From DATARH01 sp963773625 (GTDB taxonomy: Bacteria; Pseudomonadota; Alphaproteobacteria; ATCC43930; CGMCC-115725), in assembly GCA_963773625.1 (NCBI GenBank), contig CAVZCJ010000003.1, positions 124,001 to 188,000 of the forward strand: a DNA stretch of 64,000 nucleotides. The letters are read 5' to 3'. The translations under genes and the position numbers were made by a program. The notes under the pieces are model-generated. The model ran no database searches. It was given only the letters and a program-made list of their open reading frames with translations, and was not told the DNA's origin. Shown piece after piece: positions 53,854 to 63,366 of this stretch. Positions within the stretch are counted from its first letter, which is position 1. Every line of letters starts with the position of its first letter.

Positions 53854-55263
53854 CTAGGACCGTGCCGGCCACACCGGCTGGTGATAGCCGAGCGGCACGG
53901 TCGGCCGTGCCCAGTAGGGCTGCGTCTCGGAGAGCTGCAAGGTCGGCGACAAATGGCGCAGCTTGCCCGCCGGGGTCACGCTCTCGATCGACCATTTGTC
54001 GAGCTCGGCTGGCGTGAACTCCTTGGGGATGTCGTGGAGTTGCGGCTCGGGCACCTCGCCGCGGCCGACCAGCCACCGTCCGGTCTGCGCCAGCGAGCAG
54101 CGCACCAGCCAGCTGCCGCCCTCGGTCGCCCGCCGCTTCAACGCCACCAGCGCGCCGAACGCCATCAGATAGCCGGTCAGGTAGTCGATCGCCGATACCG
54201 GATAGAATTGCGGGCCGGGCTCAGCGCCGGGGAAGAGCTGGCCCTGGCGGGTCGTAATGCCGCTGACATTCTGCACCACGGTGTCAAAGCCGCGCCGCGA
54301 GGCCCACGGCCCGACATGGCTGAACGCGCACAGCGAGACATAGACGAGACCGGGCCTGGCCTTCGCCAGCTCTTCGGGCGATAGACCGCGATCGCTCAGC
54401 GTTCCCGGCCGGTAGCCCTGCACGAACACATCGGTCTCGCGCGCCAGGTCCTTGAGCGTTGCGAGCTGAGCGGGATCGCGCAGGTCGAGCTGGGCCGAGA
54501 GCTTGCCGTGGCCGGTGTCGAATTCCTGATAGCCGAGATTCGGCAGGTGCGCCGCGGTGATCTTGAGAACGTCGGCACCGTGCTCGGCGAGGGTGCGGGC
54601 CGAGCTTGGACCGGCGAGCACGCGGGTCAGGTCGAGGACGCGGACGCCGGAGAGCGGACGGTCGCCGTCCGGCAGCTTCTCGACGGGCGCGTCGCCAATC
54701 TTGACGATCTCGAACATCGGCAGGGTGGCCAGCGCCTGCGCCTGCGGATGCCGGGCCCATTCCTCCATGCTGCGCACCATGCCGCCGGCACCCTTGGCGG
54801 CGATGATCGCCTCCTCCAATTCGAGCGCGTCCCACTTGGCGACCGCGGCGCGCACCGCCGCCTTGTCCTCGGCGCAGCCGAGCACTTTCAGCGCCGCGGC
54901 GCGGTGGTTGGGGAAATTGGCGTGGATATAGCTCCAATGCCCGTCCTTGGCAGGGTACATGCCCATGACCGGGTTGCGCTCGTGCGAAACCTCGGCCTTT
55001 TCCATCTTGAGGTAATGGCCGCTGCGCAGCGACGCGGTGGCGCGCCGCGTATCGACCGCGGCCTCCTGCTTGCGCCCGGTGCGCAGCTGCCAGAGGTCGG
55101 AAACCGCGAGCCCGATCGCCCCGAGGCAAGCGGCGGCGGTCTCTCCGATCTTGAACGAGGTCGGCAAAATCGGGTCGAGGCCGCCGGTGAACTCGACCGC
55201 GCGGGCGCGCTCGGGGTCGAGACCGGCGACCGGCAAAATCGTGCGCAACGCGTCATGCGACAT
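53854..55263 (-). CDS. CaiB/BaiF family CoA-transferase
   Basis: 469 residues, intact and longer than the usual 400. Pieces: LPTSFKIGETAAACLGAIGL and RATASLRSGHYLKMEKA in the first half, then SGVRVLDLTRVLAGPSSART, LAEHGADVLKITAAHLPNLG, LDLRDPAQLATLKDL, VFVQGYRPGTLSDRGLSPEE, ARPGLVYVSLCAFSHVGPWA, and SAIDYLTGYLMAFGALVALK. The core transferase repeat therefore occupies the second half, an order seen in a permuted or two-part subgroup. Substrate unknown. Confidence 0.88.
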   Translation of the reverse strand: MSHDALRTILPVAGLDPERARAVEFTGGLDPILPTSFKIGETAAACLGAIGLAVSDLWQLRTGRKQEAAVDTRRATASLRSGHYLKMEKAEVSHERNPVMGMYPAKDGHWSYIHANFPNHRAAALKVLGCAEDKAAVRAAVAKWDALELEEAIIAAKGAGGMVRSMEEWARHPQAQALATLPMFEIVKIGDAPVEKLPDGDRPLSGVRVLDLTRVLAGPSSARTLAEHGADVLKITAAHLPNLGYQEFDTGHGKLSAQLDLRDPAQLATLKDLARETDVFVQGYRPGTLSDRGLSPEELAKARPGLVYVSLCAFSHVGPWASRRGFDTVVQNVSGITTRQGQLFPGAEPGPQFYPVSAIDYLTGYLMAFGALVALKRRATEGGSWLVRCSLAQTGRWLVGRGEVPEPQLHDIPKEFTPAELDKWSIESVTPAGKLRHLSPTLQLSETQPYWARPTVPLGYHQPVWPARS

Positions 55264-55334
55264 GTCCGAATCCTCTTCCCGCAGTTAGCTGCTTTGCCGA
55301 TGATGCGCCGAATTCTCACTGGGAGGAAAGACCG

Positions 55335-55622
55335 ATGCCTCGCCTCATGATCGTTGTCGAGTTCGATTTGAAGCCACAGCATGCGAACGATTTCATCAAG
55401 CTGATGAAAACCCACGCCGAGTTGAGCCGGAAGGAAGACGGCTGCCAGCAGTTCGACGTACTGCAGGCGCAGGACAACCCGAACAAGGTATTCTTCATCG
55501 AGTCCTGGCGTGACCAGACGGCGCTCGACGTGCACGCCAAGGTGCCGCGCATGGCGGAAAATCGGGCGGTCTACGAGCCGTGGCTGAACGGCCGCAAGGC
55601 GACGCGCTGCAACGTCCCATGA
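55335..55622 (+). CDS. Putative quinol monooxygenase (ABM domain)
   Basis: 95 residues, an antibiotic-biosynthesis-monooxygenase fold: LMIVVEFDLKPQHANDFIKL, HAELSRKEDGCQQFDVLQAQ, and KVFFIESWRDQTALDVHAK. Related to YgiN and similar small proteins that oxidise quinols without cofactor. GGGAGGAAAG precedes the ATG. It diverges from the CaiB gene. Confidence 0.85.
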   Translation: MPRLMIVVEFDLKPQHANDFIKLMKTHAELSRKEDGCQQFDVLQAQDNPNKVFFIESWRDQTALDVHAKVPRMAENRAVYEPWLNGRKATRCNVP

Positions 55623-55754
55623 GCCGTCCGGCGGGCGTCGTGGCGATCGGTTGGCGCGCTCAGAAACGTGATCTGGCGCGCCCCTTGGGGATGCTTGCGG
55701 GTTATTAGCTTTATCTATAATAGACGCCGGCTATCGCGCGCAGGGAGGCGCGGC

Positions 55755-56910
55755 ATGAGAAAAATGGTGGTGGTCGCCGCGAGCGTTGTCGCGGCGGCCG
55801 GAATCGCGGTCGTGGCGGTTCCACAAATCCGCGGGTCGCTGTGGCCCGAGGTCAAGGCCGCCGACGCGCCGCCGCCTCCCGCGCCAGGCATTCCGGTGAC
55901 CGTGGGCAAGGTGGAAGCGAAGGACATGCCGGTGTTGCTGTCGGGCATCGGCACCGTGCAGGCCTACAACACGGTGACGATCAAGAGCCGCGTCGATGGC
56001 CAGATCGTCAAGGTCAACTTCCAGGAGGGACAGGAGGTCAGTGCCGGGGATCCGCTGATCCAGATCGATCCGCGTTCGTTCCAGGCGGCACTTGAAATCG
56101 CCCAGGCACAGAAGGCCAAGGACGAGGCCCAGCTGGAGAACGCGCAGGCCGATCTCGCCCGCTACGCCCAGCTCGTCGGCCCAGGCTATCAAACCAAGCA
56201 AAGCTACGATCAGCAGAAAGCGCTGGTCGTCCAGCTGCAGGCGGCGCTCAAGGGCGACCAGGCGCAGATCGACGCCGCCCAGGTCAACCTCGCCTACACC
56301 GACATCAGCGCGCCGATCTCGGGCCGGCTCGGCGTGCGCCTGGTCGATGCCGGCAACATCGTCCATGCCGCCGACACCGGCGGGCTGGTGACGATCACCC
56401 AGACCAAGCCGATTTACGTCACCTTCACCATGGCGCAGGAGCACCTGCACAAGATCCATGAGAAGCAGGCGCTCGGACCGCTGACGGTCGAGGCCTACGG
56501 TAACGACAATGCCACGCTACTGTCCCAGGGCAAGCTGACGGTGATCGACAACGCGATCGACCAGGCGACCGGGACGATCCGCCTCAAAGCCACCTTCGAC
56601 AATGCCGACGAGCGGCTGTGGCCGGGCGAATTCGTCAACGTGCGGCTGACCCTAAACACCCGCAAGGGCATCGCGACGGTGCCGGCGCAGACCGTGCAGG
56701 AAGGCGCAGACGGGAAGTACGTTTACGTGGTGAAGCCCGACGACACGGTCGAGCGGCGCAAGATCGAGGTTGCCGATGTGCAGGACGGCATCGCGGTCAT
56801 CAGCAAGCGGGCTGGCACCCGGTGAGACCGTCGTCGTCGATGGCCAATACCGATTGATGGATGGCGCCCGGATCAAGATCACGCCCGCCGCGCCGAAGGC
56901 GGCCGGCTGA
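55755..56910 (+). CDS. RND efflux pump periplasmic adaptor, MdtA-like (one frameshift)
   Basis: About 385 residues. N-terminal anchor KMVVVAASVVAAAGIAVVAV, then PGIPVTVGKVEAKDMPVLLS, lipoyl half-motif VNFQEGQEVSAGDPLIQIDP, a helical hairpin (IAQAQKAKDEAQLENAQADL), YTDISAPISGRLGVRLVDAG, and LKATFDNADERLWPGEFVNV. One extra base near 56816 between ISK and the GETVVVDGQYRL end. Joins the inner-membrane RND pump of the next gene to an outer-membrane channel not encoded here. Confidence 0.92.
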
Positions 56911-56953
56911 TTTGGGCGCCCGCCGCAACGCCTCGCTCCGAGAGCCGCCGCCG

Positions 56954-59900
56954 ATGAGCATATCCGCTCCGTTTATCCGCCGGCCAATCGCCACCTCGCT
57001 GCTGATGCTCGGCACCTTGGTGTTCGGCATCGTTGCCTATGGGCTGTTGCCGGTCGCGGCGCTGCCCAATGTCGATTTCCCGACCATCACCGTCTCGGTG
57101 CAGTATCCCGGCGCCTCGCCCGACACGATGTCCTCGGCGGTCGCCACGCCGCTCGAGCAGCAATTCGCGGCGATCCCGAGCCTCAGCCAGATGACGTCGT
57201 TCAGCGGCATCGGCGTCACTGTCATCACCATGCAGTTCGCGCTCGAGCGCAACATCGACGCCGCCGCGCAGGACGTGCAACAGGCAATCAACGCGGCCTC
57301 AGGGCTATTGCCGAAGGACCTGCCCAGTCCGCCGAGCTATCGCAAGACGAATCCCGCCGATTTCCCGGTGATCATCTACGCGGTGCATTCCGACACACTG
57401 CCGGTGTACCGCATCGACGACTACGCCTACACGATCCTGGCGCAGAAGTTTTCGACGGTGCCCGGGGTGGGCAAGTCCCGGGTCTTCGGTCAGAAGCAAT
57501 ACGCGGTCCGCGTTCAAGTCGACCCGGCGGCCATCGCGGCGCACGGGATCAGCCTCGAAGATGTTCGCTTGGGGATCGCGGCGGCCAGCGTCGACCGACC
57601 CAAGGGCAATATCGAGAACGCCTTTCAGTCGATCACGATCGACACCAATGACCAGATCTTTGACGCCGCTGGTTTTAGAAAGCTGATCATCGCGTACCGC
57701 AACGGCGCGCCGGTAAGGCTCGGTGACATCGCCACCGTCTCCGACTCGGTCCAGAACAATCGGGTCGGTGCGTGGTTCAAGGGGACGCCGGCGGAAGGGC
57801 TGGCGGTTCAGCGCGCGCCCGGTGCCAATACGATCCAGGTGGTCGAACTCAATTCGGAGCATGCTGCCGCGGCTGATGGAGTCAATGCCACCCGGGGTCA
57901 AGGTCGACCTGATGTCGGACCGCTCGCTGGTCATCCGTTCGGCGGTTCGCGACGTCCAGTTCACGATGATGCTGACGGTCTTGCTCGTCGTGATGGTGAT
58001 TTTCGTTTTTTTGCGCACATTGTGGGCGACCGTCATCCCGAGCATCGCCGTGCCGCTGTCGCTGCTGGCGACATTTGGGGTGATGTATCTGCTGAACTTC
58101 AACCTCGACAACATCTCGCTGATGGGGTTGACGATCTCGGTCGGGTTCATCGTCGACGACGCGATCGTGATGATCGAGAACATCGTGCGCTACCTTGAGC
58201 AGGGCGACTCGCCGTTCGAGGCGGCGCTCAAGGGCGCGGGGCAGATCGGCTTTACTATCATCTCGATCACCTGCTCGCTGATCGCCGTGTTCATCCCGCT
58301 GTTCCTGATGGGCGGTATCGTCGGCCGGCTGTTCCGCGAGTTCGCGGTAACGGTGTCGGTCGCGGTGATCGCGTCGGCGGTGATCTCGCTGACGCTGACC
58401 CCGGTGATGTGTTCGCTATTCCTGAAACCGCACAGCCACGCCGCGACGAACTGGTTCAATAGGATGGCCGAGCGTGGCTTCGACGCTTTCCTTAGGGGCT
58501 ACGACCGCGGGCTCCGGTTTATCCTGCGCCACCAGCTGAGCGCGCTGGTCGCGACCTTGGCGCTGATGGTCGGCACCGGCTATCTCTACTGGCAGATCCC
58601 CAAGGGCTTCTTCCCGCAGCAGGATACCGGCTTCATCTTCGGCCAAGTGCAGGGGCGCCAGGATTCCTCGTTCCAGAGCATGTCCAAGCTGGCGCATGAG
58701 ATCGCCGCCATCGTCGTCAAGGACCCTGCGGTCCAGAGCGTCTTCTATATCGGCGGCACCTACGCTTATAACCCGACCGAGGATGCCGTGCGTATGTTCA
58801 TGCAGCTGAAGCCGCATGATGACCGCAACGTGACGGCGCAGCAGGTGATCCAGCGGCTGCGCGGCCAGGTCGCGAAGGTCGAGGGCGCTAAGTTCTTCAT
58901 GCAGGCCGGCCAGGACATCAATGTCGGCGGCCGGCTCACCAAGACGCAATTCCAATACACGCTAACCGACACCAACAGCGAAGAACTCAATCACTGGGCG
59001 CCGATCCTCGAGGAGGCGATGCGCAAGCTGCCGCAATTGCAGGACGTCACTTCGGACCAGGAGGCGACGGCGCAGCACGTCGCGATCGAGATCGACCGCG
59101 ACGCCGCGGCACGGCTCGGGGTATCGACGCAGGCAATCGACGACACGCTGTACGACGCGTTCGGACAGCGCCAGATCGCGACGATGTACACCTCCACCAA
59201 TCAGTTCAAAGTGGTCGAGGAGGTGCAGCCGCAATACCTTTCCGACCTGGGCTCGCTGAGCAAGATCTACGTTACCGGCGCGAACGGAACGCAGGTGCCA
59301 CTGAGTGCCCTGACGCACCAAGTCAGCAAGCTCGAACCGCTGGCGATCAACCACCAGGGCCAGTTCCCGGCGGTAACGCTGTCGTTCAACCTGCCGCCGG
59401 GCAAGGCGCTTGGCCCGGCGGTCGAGGCGATCCAGCAGACCGAGGCCGAGCTCCACATGCCGGCCACGGTGCAGGGCTCGTTCCAGGGTGCTGCCCAGGC
59501 GTTCCAGGCCTCACTGAAGTCCATGCCGCTTCTGGTGGCCGCGGCGATCCTCGTGGTCTACATCGTGCTGGGCGTGCTCTACGAGAGTTATATCCATCCG
59601 ATCACCATTCTTTCGGCGCTTCCGTCGGCTGGCGTCGGCGCGCTGCTCGCCCTGTTGCTGCTGCACTACGACCTGACCGTGATCGCGATTATCGGGGTCA
59701 TCCTCCTGGTCGGCATCGTCAAGAAGAACGCGATCATGATGATCGACTTCGCCCTTCAGGCGGAGCGGCTCGAGGGCAAGAGCCCGGAGGTGGCGATCCA
59801 CGAGGCCTGCCTCTTGCGCTTCCGGCCGATCATGATGACGACGTTCGCCGCGCTGTTCGGCTCGCTGCCGATCGCCCTCGGAGGCGGCGCGGGGTCGGAA

Positions 59901-60110
59901 TTGCGCCGCCCGCTCGGCATCGCGCTTGTCGGCGGGCTGCTCGTCTCGCAGTGGCTGACGCTCTACACCACGCCCGTCATCTATCTCTATCTCGAACGGC
60001 TCAGCCAGTTCCTCGGTGGCGCCCGGCGGCGACAATCGCGGCTCGCGGTGGCGCTCACCGATATACCCGCGGGCGCGGCCACGGCGGAGGAGCATCATGG
60101 CGGCGAGTGA
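56954..60110 (+). CDS. RND efflux pump, inner-membrane transporter, MdtB/HAE1-like (one frameshift)
   Basis: About 1051 residues, the normal HAE1 size. Start: SAPFIRRPIATSLLMLGTLV. Also: LPNVDFPTITVSVQYPGASP and the TM4 proton-relay aspartates in VGFIVDDAIVMIENIVRYLE. The second half has KGFFPQQDTGFIFGQVQGRQ, VLYESYIHPITILSALPSAG, GIVKKNAIMMIDFALQAERL, and RFRPIMMTTFAALFGSLPIA. One extra base near 57868 joins VVELNS to MLPRLMESMPPGVKVD. Exports hydrophobic drugs or bile-salt-like compounds by proton antiport. Confidence 0.93.
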
Positions 60111-60660
60111 CGTCGTTCGCATGGCGCGGCCGAACTGGCCCGATGCGAGTGAGCCGCAAGACCGGCGGCCGATGCCGGCCGAACTGCAACCGGGACTCGG
60201 CCACCGCCTGCATGCGGTCGGCCGCGCCATGCGCCGGCGCTTCGAGCGCAGCGTGCGCCAAGCCGGGCTGCCGCTCACCCGGTTGCAAGCGGCGCTCCTG
60301 ATCCGCATCGCGCGCAACCCGGGCCTCAGCCAGACCGTGGTGGCGGCTGACCTCGATATCGAGCCAATCGCGCTGGTGCGCATGCTCGACCGGCTGCACG
60401 AGGAGGGGCTGGTGGAGCGCCGCGCCCACCCGACCGACCGGCGGGTGCGCACGCTGTGGCTGACGCCGCTGGCCTGGCCGGTGGTGAGCCGCATTCTCGA
60501 AATCAACCTCGCGGTGCGCGAGGAAGCCTGTGCCGGGCTCAGCCCCGCGGCGAGACACCTGCTGATGGATACGCTCGATCACATAAAGGACAACCTCGAC
60601 GCGGCCGAGGCCGATGCCGCCGAGCCGGTCGCGCAGGTGGCGACCGGCGAGGGCGAGTAG
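60097..60660 (+). CDS. MarR family transcriptional regulator
   Basis: 187 residues. Winged helix: LGHRLHAVGRAMRRRFERSV, TRLQAALLIRIARNPGLSQT, then the recognition helix VAADLDIEPIALVRMLDRLH and wing RRAHPTDRRVRTLWLTPLAW. The start at 60097 overlaps the end of the RND gene by 14 bases, so it is transcribed with the pump and is likely its local repressor. A second ATG at 60121 (MARPNW) is possible. No operator was identified upstream of 55755. Confidence 0.9.
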   Translation: MAASDVVRMARPNWPDASEPQDRRPMPAELQPGLGHRLHAVGRAMRRRFERSVRQAGLPLTRLQAALLIRIARNPGLSQTVVAADLDIEPIALVRMLDRLHEEGLVERRAHPTDRRVRTLWLTPLAWPVVSRILEINLAVREEACAGLSPAARHLLMDTLDHIKDNLDAAEADAAEPVAQVATGEGE

Positions 60661-60673
60661 GCACGCTTCAGCG

Positions 60674-61216
60674 TCAGCCCGGCCCGGTCGAGACGCTCTC
60701 GATCACCTCGGCTTCGTGGGTCTTCAGGTTGAACTTGAGCCGCGGCACACTTTCGAGATCGGTGCCGGTGACGCGAACAAAACGCGCGCCGTCGGGATAA
60801 TCGATCGCGTGAATATCGCGGATGTCGTAGGTGCCGGCGTGGCCGGGGTTGAGGCGGTACTCGCGCGCCACCTCGATCTCGGCCGGGCCCGGTCCTTCGC
60901 CCTTGGTGCGGCGCCATTCGGTCATATCGGTGTATTCGGTCGCCTGGCCATAGATCGCCCAGGACGCGCCGTGGTCGTGCGGCGGCGATTTACCGGCCTT
61001 GGTGTTGACGTGCGACAGCACGACAAAGCCCAATTCGGGGTCTTCATAAAGCGTGTGCCGACCCGGCGGCATCGCCAGCACGTACTTGTCGACGAACGGC
61101 TTCTCCGCGAGCAGCCGTTCCAAATTCTTGCGCACCGCCTCGCGGCCGCCCGGGCCCTTATCGGCCTTCAGCGCGTCGCGGCAATCGTGGCAAAAGGCAT
61201 CGAGATCGTAGGCCAT
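60674..61216 (-). CDS. Cupin-fold dioxygenase-like protein
   Basis: 180 residues. Helical N-terminus (CHDCRDALKADKGPGGREAV), then a cupin barrel with metal ligands in KSPPHDHGASWAIYGQATEY (about residue 80) and HAIDYPDGARFVRVTGTDL. This pattern is like cysteine-dioxygenase-related cupins of the DUF1637/CDO group, but substrate residues cannot be confirmed. ATG at 61216 behind GGAGGGAAACC. Just downstream of the SDR gene on the same strand. Confidence 0.85.
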   Translation of the reverse strand: MAYDLDAFCHDCRDALKADKGPGGREAVRKNLERLLAEKPFVDKYVLAMPPGRHTLYEDPELGFVVLSHVNTKAGKSPPHDHGASWAIYGQATEYTDMTEWRRTKGEGPGPAEIEVAREYRLNPGHAGTYDIRDIHAIDYPDGARFVRVTGTDLESVPRLKFNLKTHEAEVIESVSTGPG

Positions 61217-61233
61217 CGGTTTCCCTCCAAGGT

Positions 61234-61988
61234 TCACGTGGCGAGATAGCCGCCGTCGACATAGAGCTCGGCGCCGGTAACGTAGGAAGCCTCGTCCGAG
61301 GCGAGGAAGAGGACCGCGTTTGCGACCTCCTCGACGCGGCCGTCGCGGCCCAATGGCACCTGTTCGAGCATCTTGGCGCGCACCGCTGGGTCGGCGGTGC
61401 GGCCGGAGGTGCGCATCGGCGGCATCAGGCCGGGATGCACCGAGTTGACCCTGATGTTGTGCCGCCCCTGCTGCACCGCGCCGACCTTGGTCATCGTGCG
61501 GATCGCGCCCTTCGAGGCGTTGTAGGCGGCGTGGATGCCGCGCTGGCCGGTGACCCCGGAGATCGACGAGATGTTGACGATCGAGCCGCCGCCGGCCTTG
61601 CGCATCTCGGGGATCGCGTACTTCATCCCGAAAAACGCGCCGCGCGCGTTGACGTCCATGATCTTGTCCCAGGCGGCGGTATCGAACAGATCCTCGACCG
61701 CGCTGCCGCTGATCCCGGCATTGTTGACCAGGATGTCAAGCTTGCCGAACTCGGCTTGACTGTCGCCTCGACGACATCTTTCCAGTTCGCCTCGTCGGTG
61801 ACGTCGAGGTGGTGGAAGCTGGCGGCGCCGTTGGCCTTGGTGATCTCGGCGACGACCTTCTTGCCCTCGTCATCGAGCTGGTCGGCGACGACGACCTTGC
61901 AGCCCTCTCGGGCAAAGATTTTGGCGGTGCTGGCGCCCATCCCCGACGCGCCGCCGGTGACGATCGCGACCTTGCCCTCCAGGCGCAT
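61234..61988 (-). CDS. SDR family NAD(P)-dependent oxidoreductase (one frameshift)
   Basis: About 251 residues. Cofactor motif VAIVTGGASGMGASTAKIFA, VVVADQLDDEGKK for NAD preference, the LDILVNNAGISGSAVEDL block, catalytic serine in SIVNISSISGVTGQRGIHAA, YNASKGAIRTMTK with the Tyr-x3-Lys, and ending VTGAELYVDGGYLAT. One extra base near 61760 before FGKLDIL. A repeat element and the sirtuin gene lie upstream. Confidence 0.92.
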
Positions 61989-62007
61989 GGTTTCCTCCCT
62001 TTCCTGT

Positions 62008-62098
62008 TCGTCATTCCCGCGAAAGCGGGAATCCAGGGCTAGCGACGAGCCAGTTGCCCCTGGACCCCGGCCTTCGCCGGGGTGACGACTGCGTCGTC
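62008..62098. repeat. Compound palindromic intergenic repeat
   Basis: TTCCCGC-GAAA-GCGGGAA near 62014-62031 and CCCCGGC-CTTC-GCCGGGG near 62065-62082 form two hairpins. The outer pairs TCGTCA (62008) with TGACGA (62083) and CCAGG (62033) with CCTGG (62059) can close a larger cloverleaf. A further GACGAC-TGC-GTCGTC hairpin ends at 62098. The wording is typical of dispersed repeats in alphaproteobacterial genomes and covers the sirtuin stop codon by two bases. Confidence 0.8.
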
Positions 62099-62852
62099 AA
62101 TTCACCCCGACCGCCTCGCCCATGGTGTCGCCGATCGGCATGTGCAGCACCAGATCGGCGATGCGGTCGAGCGGGGTCTCCTCGCGGTTGACGATGACCA
62201 GCGCCGCGCCATTCTCCTTGGCGAGCTGTGGAAATCCCGCCGCCGGGTAGACTACCAGCGACGAGCCGAGCACGATGAAGAGGTCGGCGGCGAGCGTTTC
62301 CTGCTCGGCGCGCTTCATCGCCAGCACCGGCATCGCCTGGCCGAACGACACCGTCGCGGTCTTGACGTGGCCGAGGCACTTGTCGCACGGCGGCACATCG
62401 CCGTCGCGCTCGAAGGTCGCGCGCAGGTCGACGATCTCGTAGCGCTCGCCGCAATCGAGGCAGGTGGCGTAGGTCGTGTTGCCGTGCAGCTCGACGATCT
62501 TGTCGCGCGGGATGCCCGACAATTCGTGCAGCCCGTCGATGTTCTGGGTGATGACCGCCGATACCTTGCCGCGCCGCACCAGCGCATCGACCGCGCGGTG
62601 GCCGCGATTGGGTTCGGCCGCCTTGAAGATGTCCTCCATCTCGAAGCGGCGGCGCCAGGTTTCGCGCCGCGCCTCCTCAGAGGCGAGGAACTCGTCGAAA
62701 TAGATCGGCGCCATCTTGGTCCACACGCCGCCGGGGCTGCGGAAATCGGGAATGCCGCTTTCGGTGCTGATCCCGGCGCCGGTGAACACGACCGCGCGAC
62801 GAGATTGGGCGAGCATCCGCTTGAGTTCGACGACGGTGGTTTGGTTCGGCAT
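62097..62852 (-). CDS. cobB: NAD-dependent protein deacylase, sirtuin family
   Basis: 251 residues, intact. Removes acyl groups from protein lysines using NAD. Motifs: VVFTGAGISTESGIPDFRSP near residue 22, VSAVITQNIDGLHELSGIP near residue 98, catalytic histidine in IVELHGNTTYATCLDCG, zinc cysteines in CLDCGERY and CDKCLG, VLGSSLVVYPAAGFPQLAKE. Acts on acetyl-CoA synthetase and others in relatives, which fits the CoA-rich surroundings. Confidence 0.93.
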   Translation of the reverse strand: MPNQTTVVELKRMLAQSRRAVVFTGAGISTESGIPDFRSPGGVWTKMAPIYFDEFLASEEARRETWRRRFEMEDIFKAAEPNRGHRAVDALVRRGKVSAVITQNIDGLHELSGIPRDKIVELHGNTTYATCLDCGERYEIVDLRATFERDGDVPPCDKCLGHVKTATVSFGQAMPVLAMKRAEQETLAADLFIVLGSSLVVYPAAGFPQLAKENGAALVIVNREETPLDRIADLVLHMPIGDTMGEAVGVN

Positions 62853-62914
62853 CCGCCTACTTTGGCAAAAGCGCCGAGGCGCGCCAAGTGCGCAGCGCCG
62901 ATGTGTTGGTTGGG

Positions 62915-63307
62915 TTATGGCCGGCGCGGACGCGGCGGGGCGTAATTGGCGCGCCAGGATCGCAAGCTTCCTGGAAAACCCAAGTTAAGCGCGTCCTGGG
63001 TGGCGATGTGGATCTGGCCCCAAGGGCGCAGCATGAAGCCTCCATAGAGCACGATGAAGCTGGTGAGCATATTGATTGTGATGGTGAATTGGGTGCCGCG
63101 CTGCGCCACCCCCGCCGCCGTCCACTCCTCGGCAGACGGCTCGAAATTACCGAGGATCAGCATCTGATGGTGCGGCGGTACGGCGTTTGCCATCTGTCGC
63201 CACTGGACCGCGCTGCCGTTGCCGCGCAGATAGCCGACAATGTCGGCGGGCTGCGCCGGGTTGTAGTAGCCAGGTAGAACCTGGCGCAGTTGCGGGAACC
63301 AGGTCAT
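62915..63307 (-). CDS. Hypothetical protein, function unknown
   Basis: 130 residues. Visible: FPQLRQVLPGYYNPAQPADI, VQWRQMANAVPPHHQMLILG, FTITINMLTSFIVLYGGFML and PWGQIHIATQDALNLGFPGS. One hydrophobic stretch near residue 78 may be a membrane helix or buried strand. The arginine-rich end is probably disordered. Not recognised. The ATG at 63307 has GGGGAGGGCAG upstream. It lies 60 bases after the alcohol dehydrogenase. Confidence 0.65.
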   Translation of the reverse strand: MTWFPQLRQVLPGYYNPAQPADIVGYLRGNGSAVQWRQMANAVPPHHQMLILGNFEPSAEEWTAAGVAQRGTQFTITINMLTSFIVLYGGFMLRPWGQIHIATQDALNLGFPGSLRSWRANYAPPRPRRP

Positions 63308-63366
63308 TGCTGCCCTCCCCTGAAAGCCCTCGGGCGAGCCTGCGCCCCCGCCGCGCGGGCAGCTTA

